From Litoreibacter ponti (GTDB lineage Bacteria; Pseudomonadota; Alphaproteobacteria; Rhodobacterales; Rhodobacteraceae), in NCBI RefSeq assembly GCF_003054285.1, contig NZ_QBKS01000001.1, positions 1,426,001 through 1,490,000 of the forward strand: 64,000 bases of DNA, read 5' to 3'. Position numbers and translations under genes: made by a program. Positions 34,502 to 43,617 of the stretch are shown piece after piece (the first letter of the stretch is position 1; each line of letters opens with the position of its first letter). Below the pieces are notes generated by a model, which did not search any database, had not been told where the DNA came from, and saw nothing but the letters and a program-made list of their open reading frames with translations.

Positions 34502-35740
34502 GTGTGCTTTAACCACGAATCAACTTGGCAGGTGTGGGGTGTGAACCACAAGAATTCAAATCGACCACTAGCGCCAGGAAGCTTGGTAGACAGTGTCGAC
34601 GCGTTTTTTGATGCGGCAGCGAAGAACCTGAAAGATGGGAAGAACTACAAGTATTGCACACCCAAGGGGCGGCCATCAGTGCCAGCGCTTTTGGAGATCT
34701 TTAAGGGCGACTTCAAAGGAAAGCTATCTACTTGGCGGAACGCGTCGCCTCGCACTGGGACACCCAAAAATCAACTGAGACGCACAGATGACTTGATCGC
34801 GATCTTTTCAGGAGATCCCAATCGCCTGTTTCATCATTCCAAACCGTTAGTGAGGCCCGAGAAACAAGACGACTACAACGAAGTATCGGCTTTTTGGCGG
34901 AAGAATTTTCAAGAAAGGATGAGCGAACTAATTATTCATCTCCAATCATATCGCAATGAAGTCGTTTCATGCTTGTTTGAACTGGAAGCACTGAGTTCGA
35001 AAGAGAAAGTACAAAAGCCATTTGCTGCGCCAAGCCTAAGGGAACCAAGAATTGGTGCGAAGCGAGAAGTCAAAGCGCAATCTGAAACCCATAGTCATTT
35101 TGCCGCCGAAGCGAACACACATAGCGACAGGTCCTCAACAAGCCAAATTCTCAACTCCCGTCTTGAGCTCATGAATGCGATAACCGCCGAAGTCAGCGGC
35201 GATCTTTCAAGCTACCGAGCCACGACGGTGGGCCCAAACTTTTTGCATCCCGATTGGGTTGTAGAAAGACGCAATAGGCGCTCCACGACCCCCAACTATG
35301 AGGCGATATACTATAAGGCGGTTGTTTCACATGCGGGAGAACGCCTGCATGAGCACAGGATATTTTTTCGAAATACAAACAGATACATAGACAAAGTGAA
35401 CCGGCTCGTCGAGCCGACTGAGCGGACAAAATTCATAGATGATATGCTGGAGAGGATCCGTTTAGTCTGGGGCGAAAGCTATGATCGAGGTCCCAGCATT
35501 CGCTGTCACAACGTGGGTTTCTTTCGTGTGGAGATCGTATTTCCAAATTGCCTCATTGTCGGACGACGTCTCGAAGAAAATGGACCTGTATCAGGTGGCT
35601 TATTGATAAGCGACCCAGCACAAATTGGGCCGGAACGGTCTCATTTTGATCAAATCTTTGAGGCAGGATACCGAGGGCAGGAGACGGAAGTCCAAGCGCT
35701 TGCGTCATTCGTGAGGAATTTATGGACAAGTTCCGAGTAA
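34502..35740 (+). CDS. Unknown protein A of the AT-rich operon
   Basis: 412 residues from GTG at 34502; a later start such as 34541 is possible. Helical N-terminal part (about 20-170), then a polar, Ser-rich linker (about 175-225), and a C-terminal globular part (about 235-410) with FLHPDWVVERRNRR, HEHRIFFRNTNRYIDKV and RCHNVGFFRVEIVFPN, ending with ASFVRNLWTSSE. No signal peptide or membrane segment. I do not recognise a family. Overlaps the next gene by 19 bases. Confidence 0.7.
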   Translation: MCFNHESTWQVWGVNHKNSNRPLAPGSLVDSVDAFFDAAAKNLKDGKNYKYCTPKGRPSVPALLEIFKGDFKGKLSTWRNASPRTGTPKNQLRRTDDLIAIFSGDPNRLFHHSKPLVRPEKQDDYNEVSAFWRKNFQERMSELIIHLQSYRNEVVSCLFELEALSSKEKVQKPFAAPSLREPRIGAKREVKAQSETHSHFAAEANTHSDRSSTSQILNSRLELMNAITAEVSGDLSSYRATTVGPNFLHPDWVVERRNRRSTTPNYEAIYYKAVVSHAGERLHEHRIFFRNTNRYIDKVNRLVEPTERTKFIDDMLERIRLVWGESYDRGPSIRCHNVGFFRVEIVFPNCLIVGRRLEENGPVSGGLLISDPAQIGPERSHFDQIFEAGYRGQETEVQALASFVRNLWTSSE

Positions 35741-37464
35741 TCGTTTCATCAGTATTTCCCAGCGACCTAATGGCTGTTCTTATAGCGCGAACCTGCGAAG
35801 AGCGGGTTAAGATTGAGCTTGAGGTCAATGAGAGCTTTGATTTGGGAAGTAGCGCACATAGGCAGTATGTTTCCCGGGCGGCACTTCCCTTGTTAGATTG
35901 GAAATTTTGCGAAGATGGGATTTGGCGGCAAAAATTTGTTCCACTAGACGGCCTTGATGATCACGACGTCGTGAAAGCCGTGAACGCGACGGTTGCGAGT
36001 TATCAGGAAGAATTTTGTGTCGATGAGAGTACGAAAATAGAATTCAAACAAGTGGCAGATCGGGCGATCCATGAATTCAATTCCGTTCCTACTACATCTG
36101 GTCAAAGTGCATGGGCACGCATCACCTCCACTTTATTGACGTGTATCTTTGACCTTTATGACATCGATGTCGATACACTCAGCGGGTTCTCAAAGGCTAG
36201 AAAGGATGGCCTGCAAGCGAATGACCTTCACGCCATATGCGACCATATCCAAAAGGAAATGTCCCGGAAATCCCTACTTGAAGCGCGACTGAGTTTTGGG
36301 GGACAGATAGTTCTTCGTGAGCGGAACGCTGAAGCGGAGCAAAAACTTGATAGAGTAGAAATGCATGGGGAGAGCATAGTTTTTATTGGATTGAGTGGGG
36401 AGTACGCAGCCAGAGACTTGTCTGAGAAAGTCGAAAAAAATGAACTAGCTATATTTCTTAGAGGACCGGTTCAGATGGTTCTCTCGAAGCCGGCAATACA
36501 CTTGCCGTGGTACGCTAAAGGGTTCTTCATTGAATTAGATTCTGCTGATGCAGACGGAGTGGAATTTCTGTCTCCAATGGTCGTTTACGACGAGCTGAGA
36601 TCGCTCGCCAACAGCAGCACTGCGAAACGACTTAAACCTACAGGATACTCCCTGATCGAGTATTCGTCTCCAGCTGTTGCAGCGGCTTGTCGATCGTTAC
36701 TCGGATCGAATGTTAATCATGAAGACCTAGAAGACTGGCGGGAGATGGTGTCGCTTTTTCCAGCTTCAAGGGAGAAACTTTCCAAGCGTCAGGGCCGCCT
36801 AGTCGTGCCATTGATTTCCAAATTTCGGAGAAGAGCTCGATGCGAACTGGATGACGGCCGACTCGTCGGGAGCGTTTCCGGTTACAATGGTGGGAATACG
36901 TCGGTACCAATATCTCTTCTTGGATGGAACCTAATTTATACTGTTGAGTTGCTGAAATTTGTTTGTGATTGCTCGAACTCATATAGTCCAAGAGTTGTGA
37001 CGGATTCTGGATTGGATAGACTGTCCGACTTTGGTTTTGTTGATCAAGAAGGTGCAGTGCAAATGGCTGCTTTTTCGGATCATTTTGCAAAGATATTTGA
37101 TCAGATTTGTGGGTCTCTGATATCCTGGGGTATTTCCGAGCAGGCTCTAGAATCACGTTTCTCTTCATGCCTTCAAGAATTGAGGGATGTATCTACCTTC
37201 AAACTAGATGTAAGGGAGAAGGTGGAGCTTCCGAAGTCTTTCCGCAAGGCGGTGAAGAACACTGATCTCTATTCGCAGCACTTGCTGGAAGAGTACTACA
37301 AGTTTGCTTCGTTTTTTTGCGCCAGTGTTCTAAAGGCCCACCCCCTAGTTTTCTGCGCGACACATACCAAGGCCTGTGGCGCAGAAGTTCTGCGCGAACT
37401 GATCAAACAGAGAAAGGGCATCCCTTTTCATCCGTTCAAATTGGAAGTGCTTGATGCTATCTGA
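35722..37464 (+). CDS. Unknown protein B of the AT-rich operon
   Basis: 580 residues, soluble. The N-terminus (FRVIVSSVFPSDLMAVLIAR) looks like an alternating alpha/beta start. Middle part with ESIVFIGLSGEYAARDL; later FFIELDSADADGVEFLSPMV and a 'SNSTAKRL-like' stretch. The C-terminus has CATHTKACGAEVLRELIKQ. No P-loop, no kinase, nuclease or methyltransferase motif is apparent. Overlaps the upstream gene by 19 and the downstream gene by 11 bases. Lower GC than the element backbone. Confidence 0.7.
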   Translation: MDKFRVIVSSVFPSDLMAVLIARTCEERVKIELEVNESFDLGSSAHRQYVSRAALPLLDWKFCEDGIWRQKFVPLDGLDDHDVVKAVNATVASYQEEFCVDESTKIEFKQVADRAIHEFNSVPTTSGQSAWARITSTLLTCIFDLYDIDVDTLSGFSKARKDGLQANDLHAICDHIQKEMSRKSLLEARLSFGGQIVLRERNAEAEQKLDRVEMHGESIVFIGLSGEYAARDLSEKVEKNELAIFLRGPVQMVLSKPAIHLPWYAKGFFIELDSADADGVEFLSPMVVYDELRSLANSSTAKRLKPTGYSLIEYSSPAVAAACRSLLGSNVNHEDLEDWREMVSLFPASREKLSKRQGRLVVPLISKFRRRARCELDDGRLVGSVSGYNGGNTSVPISLLGWNLIYTVELLKFVCDCSNSYSPRVVTDSGLDRLSDFGFVDQEGAVQMAAFSDHFAKIFDQICGSLISWGISEQALESRFSSCLQELRDVSTFKLDVREKVELPKSFRKAVKNTDLYSQHLLEEYYKFASFFCASVLKAHPLVFCATHTKACGAEVLRELIKQRKGIPFHPFKLEVLDAI

Positions 37465-38131
37465 ACCCAGAGTAGTGGTCTTAGACCTAGACGGAGTAAT
37501 TCTTGATACATTTCGTGTCCATGTTGCATCATGGACAGCAATAGCTGCAAACTTTGGAAAAGATGTTAGTGTAGTTAATTTTGAGAATTATAAGGGTGTG
37601 GAAACACGTGATGCGTTAGTTCGACTCTTCGGCGAACTAGATGTGGAAATTCAAGACTTCGACATTGAAAATCTTGTTCAGGTCAAGTGCATTTTAAGGG
37701 ATATCTTAATTCAAAGAATTTCACCGACCGATATTTTGCCCGGCGCCCATAGTTTAATTCTTGATGCTTCAAAAAAATGCGAAAGGCTGGTTTGTCTGGC
37801 TACAACTTCGGCATGTGAAAGAATTCTAAGTCAGGTCCAACTGAGTGATTTTTTTACCGATGTGATATGTGGCGCTAGGTTACGGCCATCTAAGTCGGAG
37901 AGTGCAGAGTGCCTGAGCGAGTGGCTAGAGTCTAAGTCGCTTGATCCTCACGGTGTACTTTACATCGATGATGCGGAGGCCGCTGTTCGGCATGCGAGGT
38001 CGGCCGGAATCCCCTCGCTGTTGAAGTTGGATCGAGTGCCGCATAGTCTTGATGTGCCGTCTTTGGATACCTTGGATGGTAAGTGTCTGTTAGAAATGAT
38101 GAATCTTGCGATGGAGTCGGCCGATGATTAA
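37454..38131 (+). CDS. HAD-superfamily phosphatase
   Basis: 225 residues from the ATG at 37454. All four HAD motifs are visible: DLDGVILDT (Asp11, Asp13), ATTSA for motif II, RLRPSKSES with the motif III Lys, and YIDDAEAAVRHA for motif IV. The cap (about 18-90) is of the small alpha-helical (beta-phosphoglucomutase-like) type. The substrate is not known. Overlaps both neighbours (11 and 8 bases), so it is part of one transcriptional and translational unit. Confidence 0.85.
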   Translation: MLSEPRVVVLDLDGVILDTFRVHVASWTAIAANFGKDVSVVNFENYKGVETRDALVRLFGELDVEIQDFDIENLVQVKCILRDILIQRISPTDILPGAHSLILDASKKCERLVCLATTSACERILSQVQLSDFFTDVICGARLRPSKSESAECLSEWLESKSLDPHGVLYIDDAEAAVRHARSAGIPSLLKLDRVPHSLDVPSLDTLDGKCLLEMMNLAMESADD

Positions 38132-38900
38132 GAAGCATAGGATCATTCACGATGGGCTCTGCGCAGACCTGTATGTTCCAGAGGGCCGCCCAAGTATTGG
38201 TACAGCGGTTTATCTGTATGGTTTTCCGGGAAGCATGGGCCAGACGGACCCGGTTCAGCAGCTTGTAAAGTTCGGTTTTTCTGTGTTGCAGCCACATTTT
38301 CCAGGCTCCTACGACAGTTCTGGTAAATGTACTCCGGCAGCTTGCTTTGAGGTCTTGGGTAAGTTGGAAGCGATGGTGCAATCCGGCACTCTACCGAATG
38401 CAAAAAATGGGAAACATATCTCTGGTGTTGAGCCTATAAGTGTTTTGGTTGGGCATAGTTTCGGAGCCTATGCGGCGCTCCATGGCTGCAGTCCCCTTCA
38501 AGAAGTGCGGGAGATATTCTTGCTCGGGCCAGCAATTGCCTTTTCGAGTAGCCTAGACGGCATTGGTCTGAACGAGGACGTAGATAAGCAATTTTCCTAC
38601 ATTCAGAAGACTAGACCGTTCACATATAGGTTGGGTGGAAAGGGCGAATGGAGGGAGTTATACTCTGGCTCTAGCGACCGCGATTTTGAGCGGGAAGCTG
38701 GGAAAATCGAAAGGGTTTTCATGGTTTGCGGTGCGGCGGATCCATATTTCAACCATGAGTTAATGGAAAAGAATGGAGAGGAAATTGTTCGTTCAGTGAT
38801 CCGAGGAGATTATGAATTCTTTAATAAACGCGTTTCTGGTGTTGCTCATGGTCCAGCGGGCTTAATGCAGCCAGCACTGGAAATGAGCGGGATAACTTAA
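38124..38900 (+). CDS. Alpha/beta hydrolase
   Basis: 258 residues from the ATG at 38124. Nucleophile elbow GHSFG with Ser112; oxyanion-type YGFPGS after the third strand; acid Asp in CGAADPYF; His in VAHGPAG near 246. A soluble esterase/lipase-like enzyme with a short lid. Substrate unknown. Last gene of the four-gene operon, overlapping the HAD gene by 8 bases. Confidence 0.8.
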   Translation: MIKKHRIIHDGLCADLYVPEGRPSIGTAVYLYGFPGSMGQTDPVQQLVKFGFSVLQPHFPGSYDSSGKCTPAACFEVLGKLEAMVQSGTLPNAKNGKHISGVEPISVLVGHSFGAYAALHGCSPLQEVREIFLLGPAIAFSSSLDGIGLNEDVDKQFSYIQKTRPFTYRLGGKGEWRELYSGSSDRDFEREAGKIERVFMVCGAADPYFNHELMEKNGEEIVRSVIRGDYEFFNKRVSGVAHGPAGLMQPALEMSGIT

Positions 38901-39113
38901 ACGCACTGTCAATCTGGTGGGAAATACAGTGGTAACTTCCAAGTGACGCATCGAGATCGAGAAGGTTCGACGCCAGTCCCATGCCCACCATCAAATGGCT
39001 GCTATCCGGTATTGGGTCGTTAACGGACGAACGTGGCTAAATGATAGGTCCCGCACATCAAGCCTTCGCCGCCGCTTTGTTGAACGGCATCTTTCTATAG
39101 GTGAGGACGGGTT

Positions 39114-39401
39114 TCAATTCCTCACGTCGTCCAGAAGTTCCAAAAGACGCGCGTAGTCTTCGCTGGCGACGCGCGCTTGCTCGAAGACCTCACGATGCTC
39201 CAGGTCCTGGCAACGGAAGTACCGCTCGGCATCAGTGAAATACGTCTCCGCATCGTGCTTCAACAGGTCCGCATAGGCCCTCACGTCATCGAGATCGGTA
39301 GGCATCCAAGGTGGCGCAGGTGGCAGGCAAGCGCCCGCGATTGCAGCAGAGCCCCAGATCAAGGCGATCATAGCCGCACATGTTTGTTTCAAAAGCGCCA
39401 T
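39114..39401 (-). CDS. Small exported protein of the transfer region
   Basis: 95 residues: signal peptide MALLKQTCAAMIALIWGSAA to IAGAC, then a Pro-rich start and helical body with one more Cys (FRCQDLEHRE). It stands alone and divergent from the virB operon. A similar exported protein often borders alphaproteobacterial type IV loci. Confidence 0.6.
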   Translation of the reverse strand: MALLKQTCAAMIALIWGSAAIAGACLPPAPPWMPTDLDDVRAYADLLKHDAETYFTDAERYFRCQDLEHREVFEQARVASEDYARLLELLDDVRN

Positions 39402-39481
39402 ATTATCTTGGCTCAGCCACTCCGTTGCAGTAAATTCGTTTCAACGCATGAAAGGCGCAAAAACTCAAATTGCACCTATTG

Positions 39482-39505
39482 AATGCAAGATTATAATATT
39501 GTATC
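39482..39505. promoter_or_regulatory. AT-rich palindromic operator upstream of the virB operon
   Basis: AATGCAAGATTATAATATTG then TATC. It matches 21 of 24 positions of the perfect palindrome at 58201-58228 in front of mobC. It lies about 33 bases upstream of the first virB-operon gene, in a promoter position. A common DNA-binding regulator of the mating pore and mobilisation genes is implied. Confidence 0.65.
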
Positions 39506-39537
39506 GGTTGGGTAGTCCATGAGGGACTGCCGGGCCA

Positions 39538-39891
39538 ATGCACAATTCTGCAAGGCTCGATCCTATGAATTTGATGCAAGACGCCCCCAATGTTGTCAGT
39601 GAAGACGGGCTGCGCACGCTGCTTGCCGAGGGTCATTCGGCGGATGTTGTGTGCCGGGTTACGCCCAAACGTACAGGTGCTCAGTGGTCCGGGGTTTGGA
39701 CCGTGCATTGCGTCTCGCCCGATGGCGAGACGCGTCGCCTGCTCGTCACTGCACGCAACAACATGGCTGCCCGAGAGTTCAAGACAATCAACGGCTTGTC
39801 CAGTTTCCTTGCTGGCCTTGGCGTTTCGATCGTCTCAATCCCAATGGTCGAAGGCAAGATCGCCTCGCATCAGCTGGACAACGCGGACTAA
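39538..39891 (+). CDS. Hypothetical protein, first gene of the type IV secretion operon
   Basis: 117 residues from 39538, or 108 from 39565 (MNLMQD). A soluble alpha/beta protein with VVCRVTPKRTGAQWSGVWTV and a C-terminal MVEGKIASHQLD. No known domain. It overlaps the next gene and probably starts the operon. Confidence 0.6.
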   Translation: MHNSARLDPMNLMQDAPNVVSEDGLRTLLAEGHSADVVCRVTPKRTGAQWSGVWTVHCVSPDGETRRLLVTARNNMAAREFKTINGLSSFLAGLGVSIVSIPMVEGKIASHQLDNAD

Positions 39892-40534
39892 GTTACTTGC
39901 CGTCCTCGCAGCATTCCTTGCTGCCCCCGCCTATTCTGAAGGCTTCGTGCTTTCCATGCGGGCTGATGGCCAGCTGGAGAGCAAAGCCCCCCAAACAGGT
40001 TTTGCACAAAGCTATGTAGACGGGATAGGCGCAACCCCACCAGAACTGATCGTTTTCGCAGCTCCTGAGCCCGAAGCTCCGCCTCCCGCACCAACCCGCG
40101 CTGTTCCCCGCCCCGAAATCCTTGCAGCCCTTGAAAGCACCGCGCATCGCTATGGCGGGCACCCGGCATTGCGCAGCGCGGGTCTGTCTGTTTCCGAATG
40201 GCAGGCACTCTTCCAAGCTAATATCGAGATCGAAAGCGCCTATCGCCCGAATGCGCGCAGCTCCGCAGGCGCGATTGGCCTTGGACAGTTGATGCCTGCG
40301 ACGGCCGCTCAGCTTGGCGTAGATCCGCATGACTGGCAGGCCAACCTGGATGGCTCTGCTCGTTACCTTCTCATGATGCTGGCACAGTTCGGCACGCCCG
40401 AACTCGCGCTTGCCGCCTATAACGCCGGACCGAACGCGGTCGAGCGCTATGGCGGCATCCCTCCCTACCGAGAAACCCAAAATCACGTGCGCCGAGTCAT
40501 GACCGTGCGTGATCGACTGATTGGAGCCTCCTGA
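39818..40534 (+). CDS. virB1: Lytic transglycosylase, VirB1 type
   Basis: About 238 residues. No ATG exists in the right place; the TTG at 39818 (or 39809) is the nearest and the start is uncertain. Signal peptide, then a Pro-rich spacer and the lysozyme-like SLT fold: NIEIESAYRPNARSS with the catalytic Glu (about residue 139), AIGLGQLMPATAA and a closing ELALAAYNAGPNAV. It opens peptidoglycan for pore assembly. TGATG overlap with virB2. Confidence 0.75.
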   Translation: MAFRSSQSQWSKARSPRISWTTRTKLLAVLAAFLAAPAYSEGFVLSMRADGQLESKAPQTGFAQSYVDGIGATPPELIVFAAPEPEAPPPAPTRAVPRPEILAALESTAHRYGGHPALRSAGLSVSEWQALFQANIEIESAYRPNARSSAGAIGLGQLMPATAAQLGVDPHDWQANLDGSARYLLMMLAQFGTPELALAAYNAGPNAVERYGGIPPYRETQNHVRRVMTVRDRLIGAS

Positions 40535-40824
40535 TGCACACACATTTCCGCACGATCCTGTCGCTGGCTCTGGCCAGTCTGCTGATTGCCAACCCCGCTC
40601 TTGCACAGAGTATCGATCTCTCGCCGGTGCAGAACCTTCTGCAAGGCATCGTCGACACGATCACCGGCCCATTGGGCATTGTGATCGGCACCTTAGCCCT
40701 CATCGGTGTGTTCCTCTCCTGGCTCTTCGGCATTCTGGATTTCCGCCAGGCTCTCTGGGTCCTGGTCGCTATCGCAGGAATTGCGGCCGCACCGACCATC
40801 GTGACCGCAATCTGGGGCGCGTAA
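40534..40824 (+). CDS. virB2: VirB2-type pilin
   Basis: 96 residues: signal peptide ending in PALAQS, then two hydrophobic helices joined by LSWLFGILDFRQ, typical of TrbC/VirB2 major pilins. Forms the conjugative pilus. Confidence 0.85.
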   Translation: MHTHFRTILSLALASLLIANPALAQSIDLSPVQNLLQGIVDTITGPLGIVIGTLALIGVFLSWLFGILDFRQALWVLVAIAGIAAAPTIVTAIWGA

Positions 40825-40831
40825 AATCGGC

Positions 40832-41110
40832 ATGGCAACGCAAACCCGCCTCTTCCTGGGCCTGATCCGGCCACCGAAGCTCATTGGCTTGCCAATCATG
40901 TATGCCATGGTCTGGCTCTTCGGGTTTGTGTTGCTGTTTCTGTGGGTCCAGAGCTGGCCGGTGATCCTTATCGCCGCTCTGGCCTATCCCGCGCTGTGGA
41001 AAGCCGCTGACTGGGATCCGGCCTTTCTTGAGGTGATGGTCACAGCGCTGCAGGAAACGCCGCCCACCCCGAACCGCAAGATCCATTCGGGGGACAGCTA
41101 TGCTCCATGA
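40832..41110 (+). CDS. virB3: VirB3-type inner membrane protein
   Basis: 92 residues. Short N-terminal tail (RLFLGLIRPPKLIG), then a pair of hydrophobic helices, a VirB3/AvhB3 pattern. Pairs with VirB4, the overlapping next gene (11 bases). Confidence 0.82.
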   Translation: MATQTRLFLGLIRPPKLIGLPIMYAMVWLFGFVLLFLWVQSWPVILIAALAYPALWKAADWDPAFLEVMVTALQETPPTPNRKIHSGDSYAP

Positions 41111-43466
41111 CCCTTCGGATGACCTTGCCATGCTGCCAGACTGGGCGCGCAATGAGCGGCCGATGGCCAGCATGCTGCCCTATGTCAGCCTCGTGAATGA
41201 CGTGACGATCCGCACGCGCGGCAATGCGTTGTTCCAATGCATCTGCCTCGATGGGGTCAACAGCATGACCAGCGATGACGCGCATCTGGAGAAGATCCGC
41301 GCGCTCTTCGCCGCGATCATCGCGCAGATCGGGTCAGACTACAGTTTCTACGTCCACAAGGTCTCAAAAGCGATTGAGACCGCCTTACCACCGGTGCCAA
41401 ATGAAGGGTTTGCGCAAGAGTTGGATACCCGCTGGCAAACGGCGATGACGCGGGCGGGTCTGCGGGACAAGACGCTCACACTCACCGTGCTGAAACGTCC
41501 TCCCCTCGGCGCACGGCTGCGCCTGAAGCGCTCAGACGCGATCGCTCAGCTGAAAGACCAGACGGCAAAGCAGCTGCGCAAACTCGAGGAAGTCGTTGGG
41601 TTTCTGCTCTCATCCTTCGCGGAGATGAACCCGCGCCTGCTTGGGGCTGAGAGCGGCGAACTGCTCGGGTTCCTCGGAGCGCTCAATATTGGCCAGGAGC
41701 GTCCGCTCTTCGCAAAATCCCGCTATGGCATCATTGCCGAGGATGTGGCCAATACCCGTGTCACCTTTCAGGGACGAGGTTTTACGCTCGACGATGGGAC
41801 GGCGGGCAAGCGGTTTGGCACCAGTTTCGCGATCAAGACCTATCCAGCCAAAACCAACTGCACCATGTTCGATGAGCTAAACCTGCCTGTCGACATGGTG
41901 GTCACGCACTCTTTCACACCGATCAACAGCAACATCATGGCCAGCCGGATCAAGCGGCAACAGCGCCTGATGAAGGCCAGCGATGATGGCGCGATTTCTC
42001 TTGCTGAAGAACTGGTCGACGCGCTGGACGATCTGGAATCCAAACGGCTCAGCTTTGGCGATCATCACATGACGGTCACGGTTTTCGCCGAGACCGAGGA
42101 AAAGCTGGAGGCTATCGCGGCCGAAGTGCGAAACATCGCAGCCAGTGAAGGCGTCAATCTGGTCAACGAGAGCTTTGCGGCTCGGACCCATTATTTCGCG
42201 CAGCATCCGGGCAATGGGCAGATGCGCAGCCGTAAGGCCGCCATCACCAATACGAACTTTGCCGACCTCGCAGCGCTTCATCGCGGACAACTGGGCAAAC
42301 CCGGACACAAAGTGCCTTGGGGCAAACCGATTACCCTGTTCCCGACGCCTGAACGCTCGGGCTTCCTGTTCAACTATCATGAGACGGGTCAGCCGGACAA
42401 AGAGCCAACCGGTGGACATACCTTGATCCTCGGCCGCCCTGGCTCTGGCAAGTCGGTGTTGTCTGCATTCCTCATGACCCAAGCCCGGCGCTGCGACGCG
42501 CGCGTCTTTGTCTTCGACTATCGCGCGGGCATGGAAATGGCGGTGCGGGCCAATGGCGGGCGGTACAGCGCTATCAAGGCAGGAGAAGCGACAGGTCTCA
42601 ACCCGCTGCGCACCGAAATCGATGGGCGCGGGCAAGCCTGGCTTTCCGATTGGCTGGCCACGCTGCTGCATCGCACCGACAAACCCCTGAGCCCGGTTCA
42701 GATCAACCGCATTCAAGAGGTGACGCGCCAGAACGCCGGGGCGAGCGATGCCGCGTTGCGCAACTGGCAGGATTTGGCCTCACTCTTTGTGGCCGGGGCA
42801 GATGAAGGGGATCTGTTCGAGCGGATCCAGGAATGGACCGCAGATGGCCGCTTTGGCTGGATTTTCGGGCAAAGCTCTGAGGATACCTTCTCGCTCGACG
42901 GCGATGTCGTGGGGTTCGACCTAACCGGAATTCTCGACAGCGAAAGCGAGAAAGAACGCATGGCGGTCCTGTCATATTTGTTTCGGCGGGTGGAGCGTGT
43001 GATCGAGGATCGCAAACCGACGCTGATCATCATCGATGAGGCCTGGAAGGCGCTCGACAACCCGTATTTCGCAGACCGGCTCAGCAACTGGTTGGTCACA
43101 GCGCGCAAACAAAACGCGGTCGTCGTAATGATGACCCAATACGCAAGCCAGCTTGAGAAAACCCGCACCGGCAAGACGATTGTCGAGGCCGTGCCGACGC
43201 AACTCTTGCTTCCCAATATCCGCGCCTCGGCAAGCGACTACACCATGCTGGGCCTTTCAGAGAAAGAGCTCAGCGTTCTGCTTGGCACAGGCAGTAACTC
43301 CCGCTTGGCCTTGGTGCGCGACGATCAAGGCTCCGTCGTTATCGATGCCGATCTCAACGCCCTTGGCCCATACCTCACGATCCTTGGCGGCATGGAAAAA
43401 GGCGAAGCGCTGGTGGGCGCGGATTACCGCCAGAACCCCGAATTTTGGAGACAGATTGATGTGTAG
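41100..43466 (+). CDS. virB4: VirB4-type conjugation ATPase
   Basis: 788 residues. N-terminal CagE/VirB4 domain, then Walker A GRPGSGKSV (about 444), Walker B LIIIDEAWKAL (about 641), and RASASDYTMLGLSEKE near the end. Hexameric inner-membrane ATPase that powers pilus and pore assembly. Overlaps virB3 and the following lipoprotein gene. Confidence 0.95.
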   Translation: MLHDPSDDLAMLPDWARNERPMASMLPYVSLVNDVTIRTRGNALFQCICLDGVNSMTSDDAHLEKIRALFAAIIAQIGSDYSFYVHKVSKAIETALPPVPNEGFAQELDTRWQTAMTRAGLRDKTLTLTVLKRPPLGARLRLKRSDAIAQLKDQTAKQLRKLEEVVGFLLSSFAEMNPRLLGAESGELLGFLGALNIGQERPLFAKSRYGIIAEDVANTRVTFQGRGFTLDDGTAGKRFGTSFAIKTYPAKTNCTMFDELNLPVDMVVTHSFTPINSNIMASRIKRQQRLMKASDDGAISLAEELVDALDDLESKRLSFGDHHMTVTVFAETEEKLEAIAAEVRNIAASEGVNLVNESFAARTHYFAQHPGNGQMRSRKAAITNTNFADLAALHRGQLGKPGHKVPWGKPITLFPTPERSGFLFNYHETGQPDKEPTGGHTLILGRPGSGKSVLSAFLMTQARRCDARVFVFDYRAGMEMAVRANGGRYSAIKAGEATGLNPLRTEIDGRGQAWLSDWLATLLHRTDKPLSPVQINRIQEVTRQNAGASDAALRNWQDLASLFVAGADEGDLFERIQEWTADGRFGWIFGQSSEDTFSLDGDVVGFDLTGILDSESEKERMAVLSYLFRRVERVIEDRKPTLIIIDEAWKALDNPYFADRLSNWLVTARKQNAVVVMMTQYASQLEKTRTGKTIVEAVPTQLLLPNIRASASDYTMLGLSEKELSVLLGTGSNSRLALVRDDQGSVVIDADLNALGPYLTILGGMEKGEALVGADYRQNPEFWRQIDV

Positions 43467-43617
43467 ACTGTGCGTGCTGACCCTCACCCTTTTGACCCTG
43501 ACAGCCTGTGCGGAATACCGGCCGTCAGAAGCTGAATGCTTCAACTCTTTTGCTGAGGTCAGTCGCAGTAATTGCAATTTCGAGCCGCTCGGGCCGATTG
43601 GTGGACTGAGTGAATAG
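43459..43617 (+). CDS. Short lipoprotein, VirB7-like
   Basis: 52 residues, ATG at 43459. Lipobox LTLTAC (Cys about residue 15) after a short hydrophobic start, then two more Cys. VirB7-type lipoproteins are this short and pair with VirB9 by disulfide. Overlaps virB4 and the next gene by 8 bases each. Shorter than most gene finders would report. Confidence 0.65.
   Translation: MCRLCVLTLTLLTLTACAEYRPSEAECFNSFAEVSRSNCNFEPLGPIGGLSE

Noticed and set aside
39100..39125. T-arm-like sequence (ggtttcaattcc) that might mark a tRNA or attR
   Set aside because: No acceptor or anticodon arms can be formed around it; it is part of a weak hairpin at the end of a small gene.
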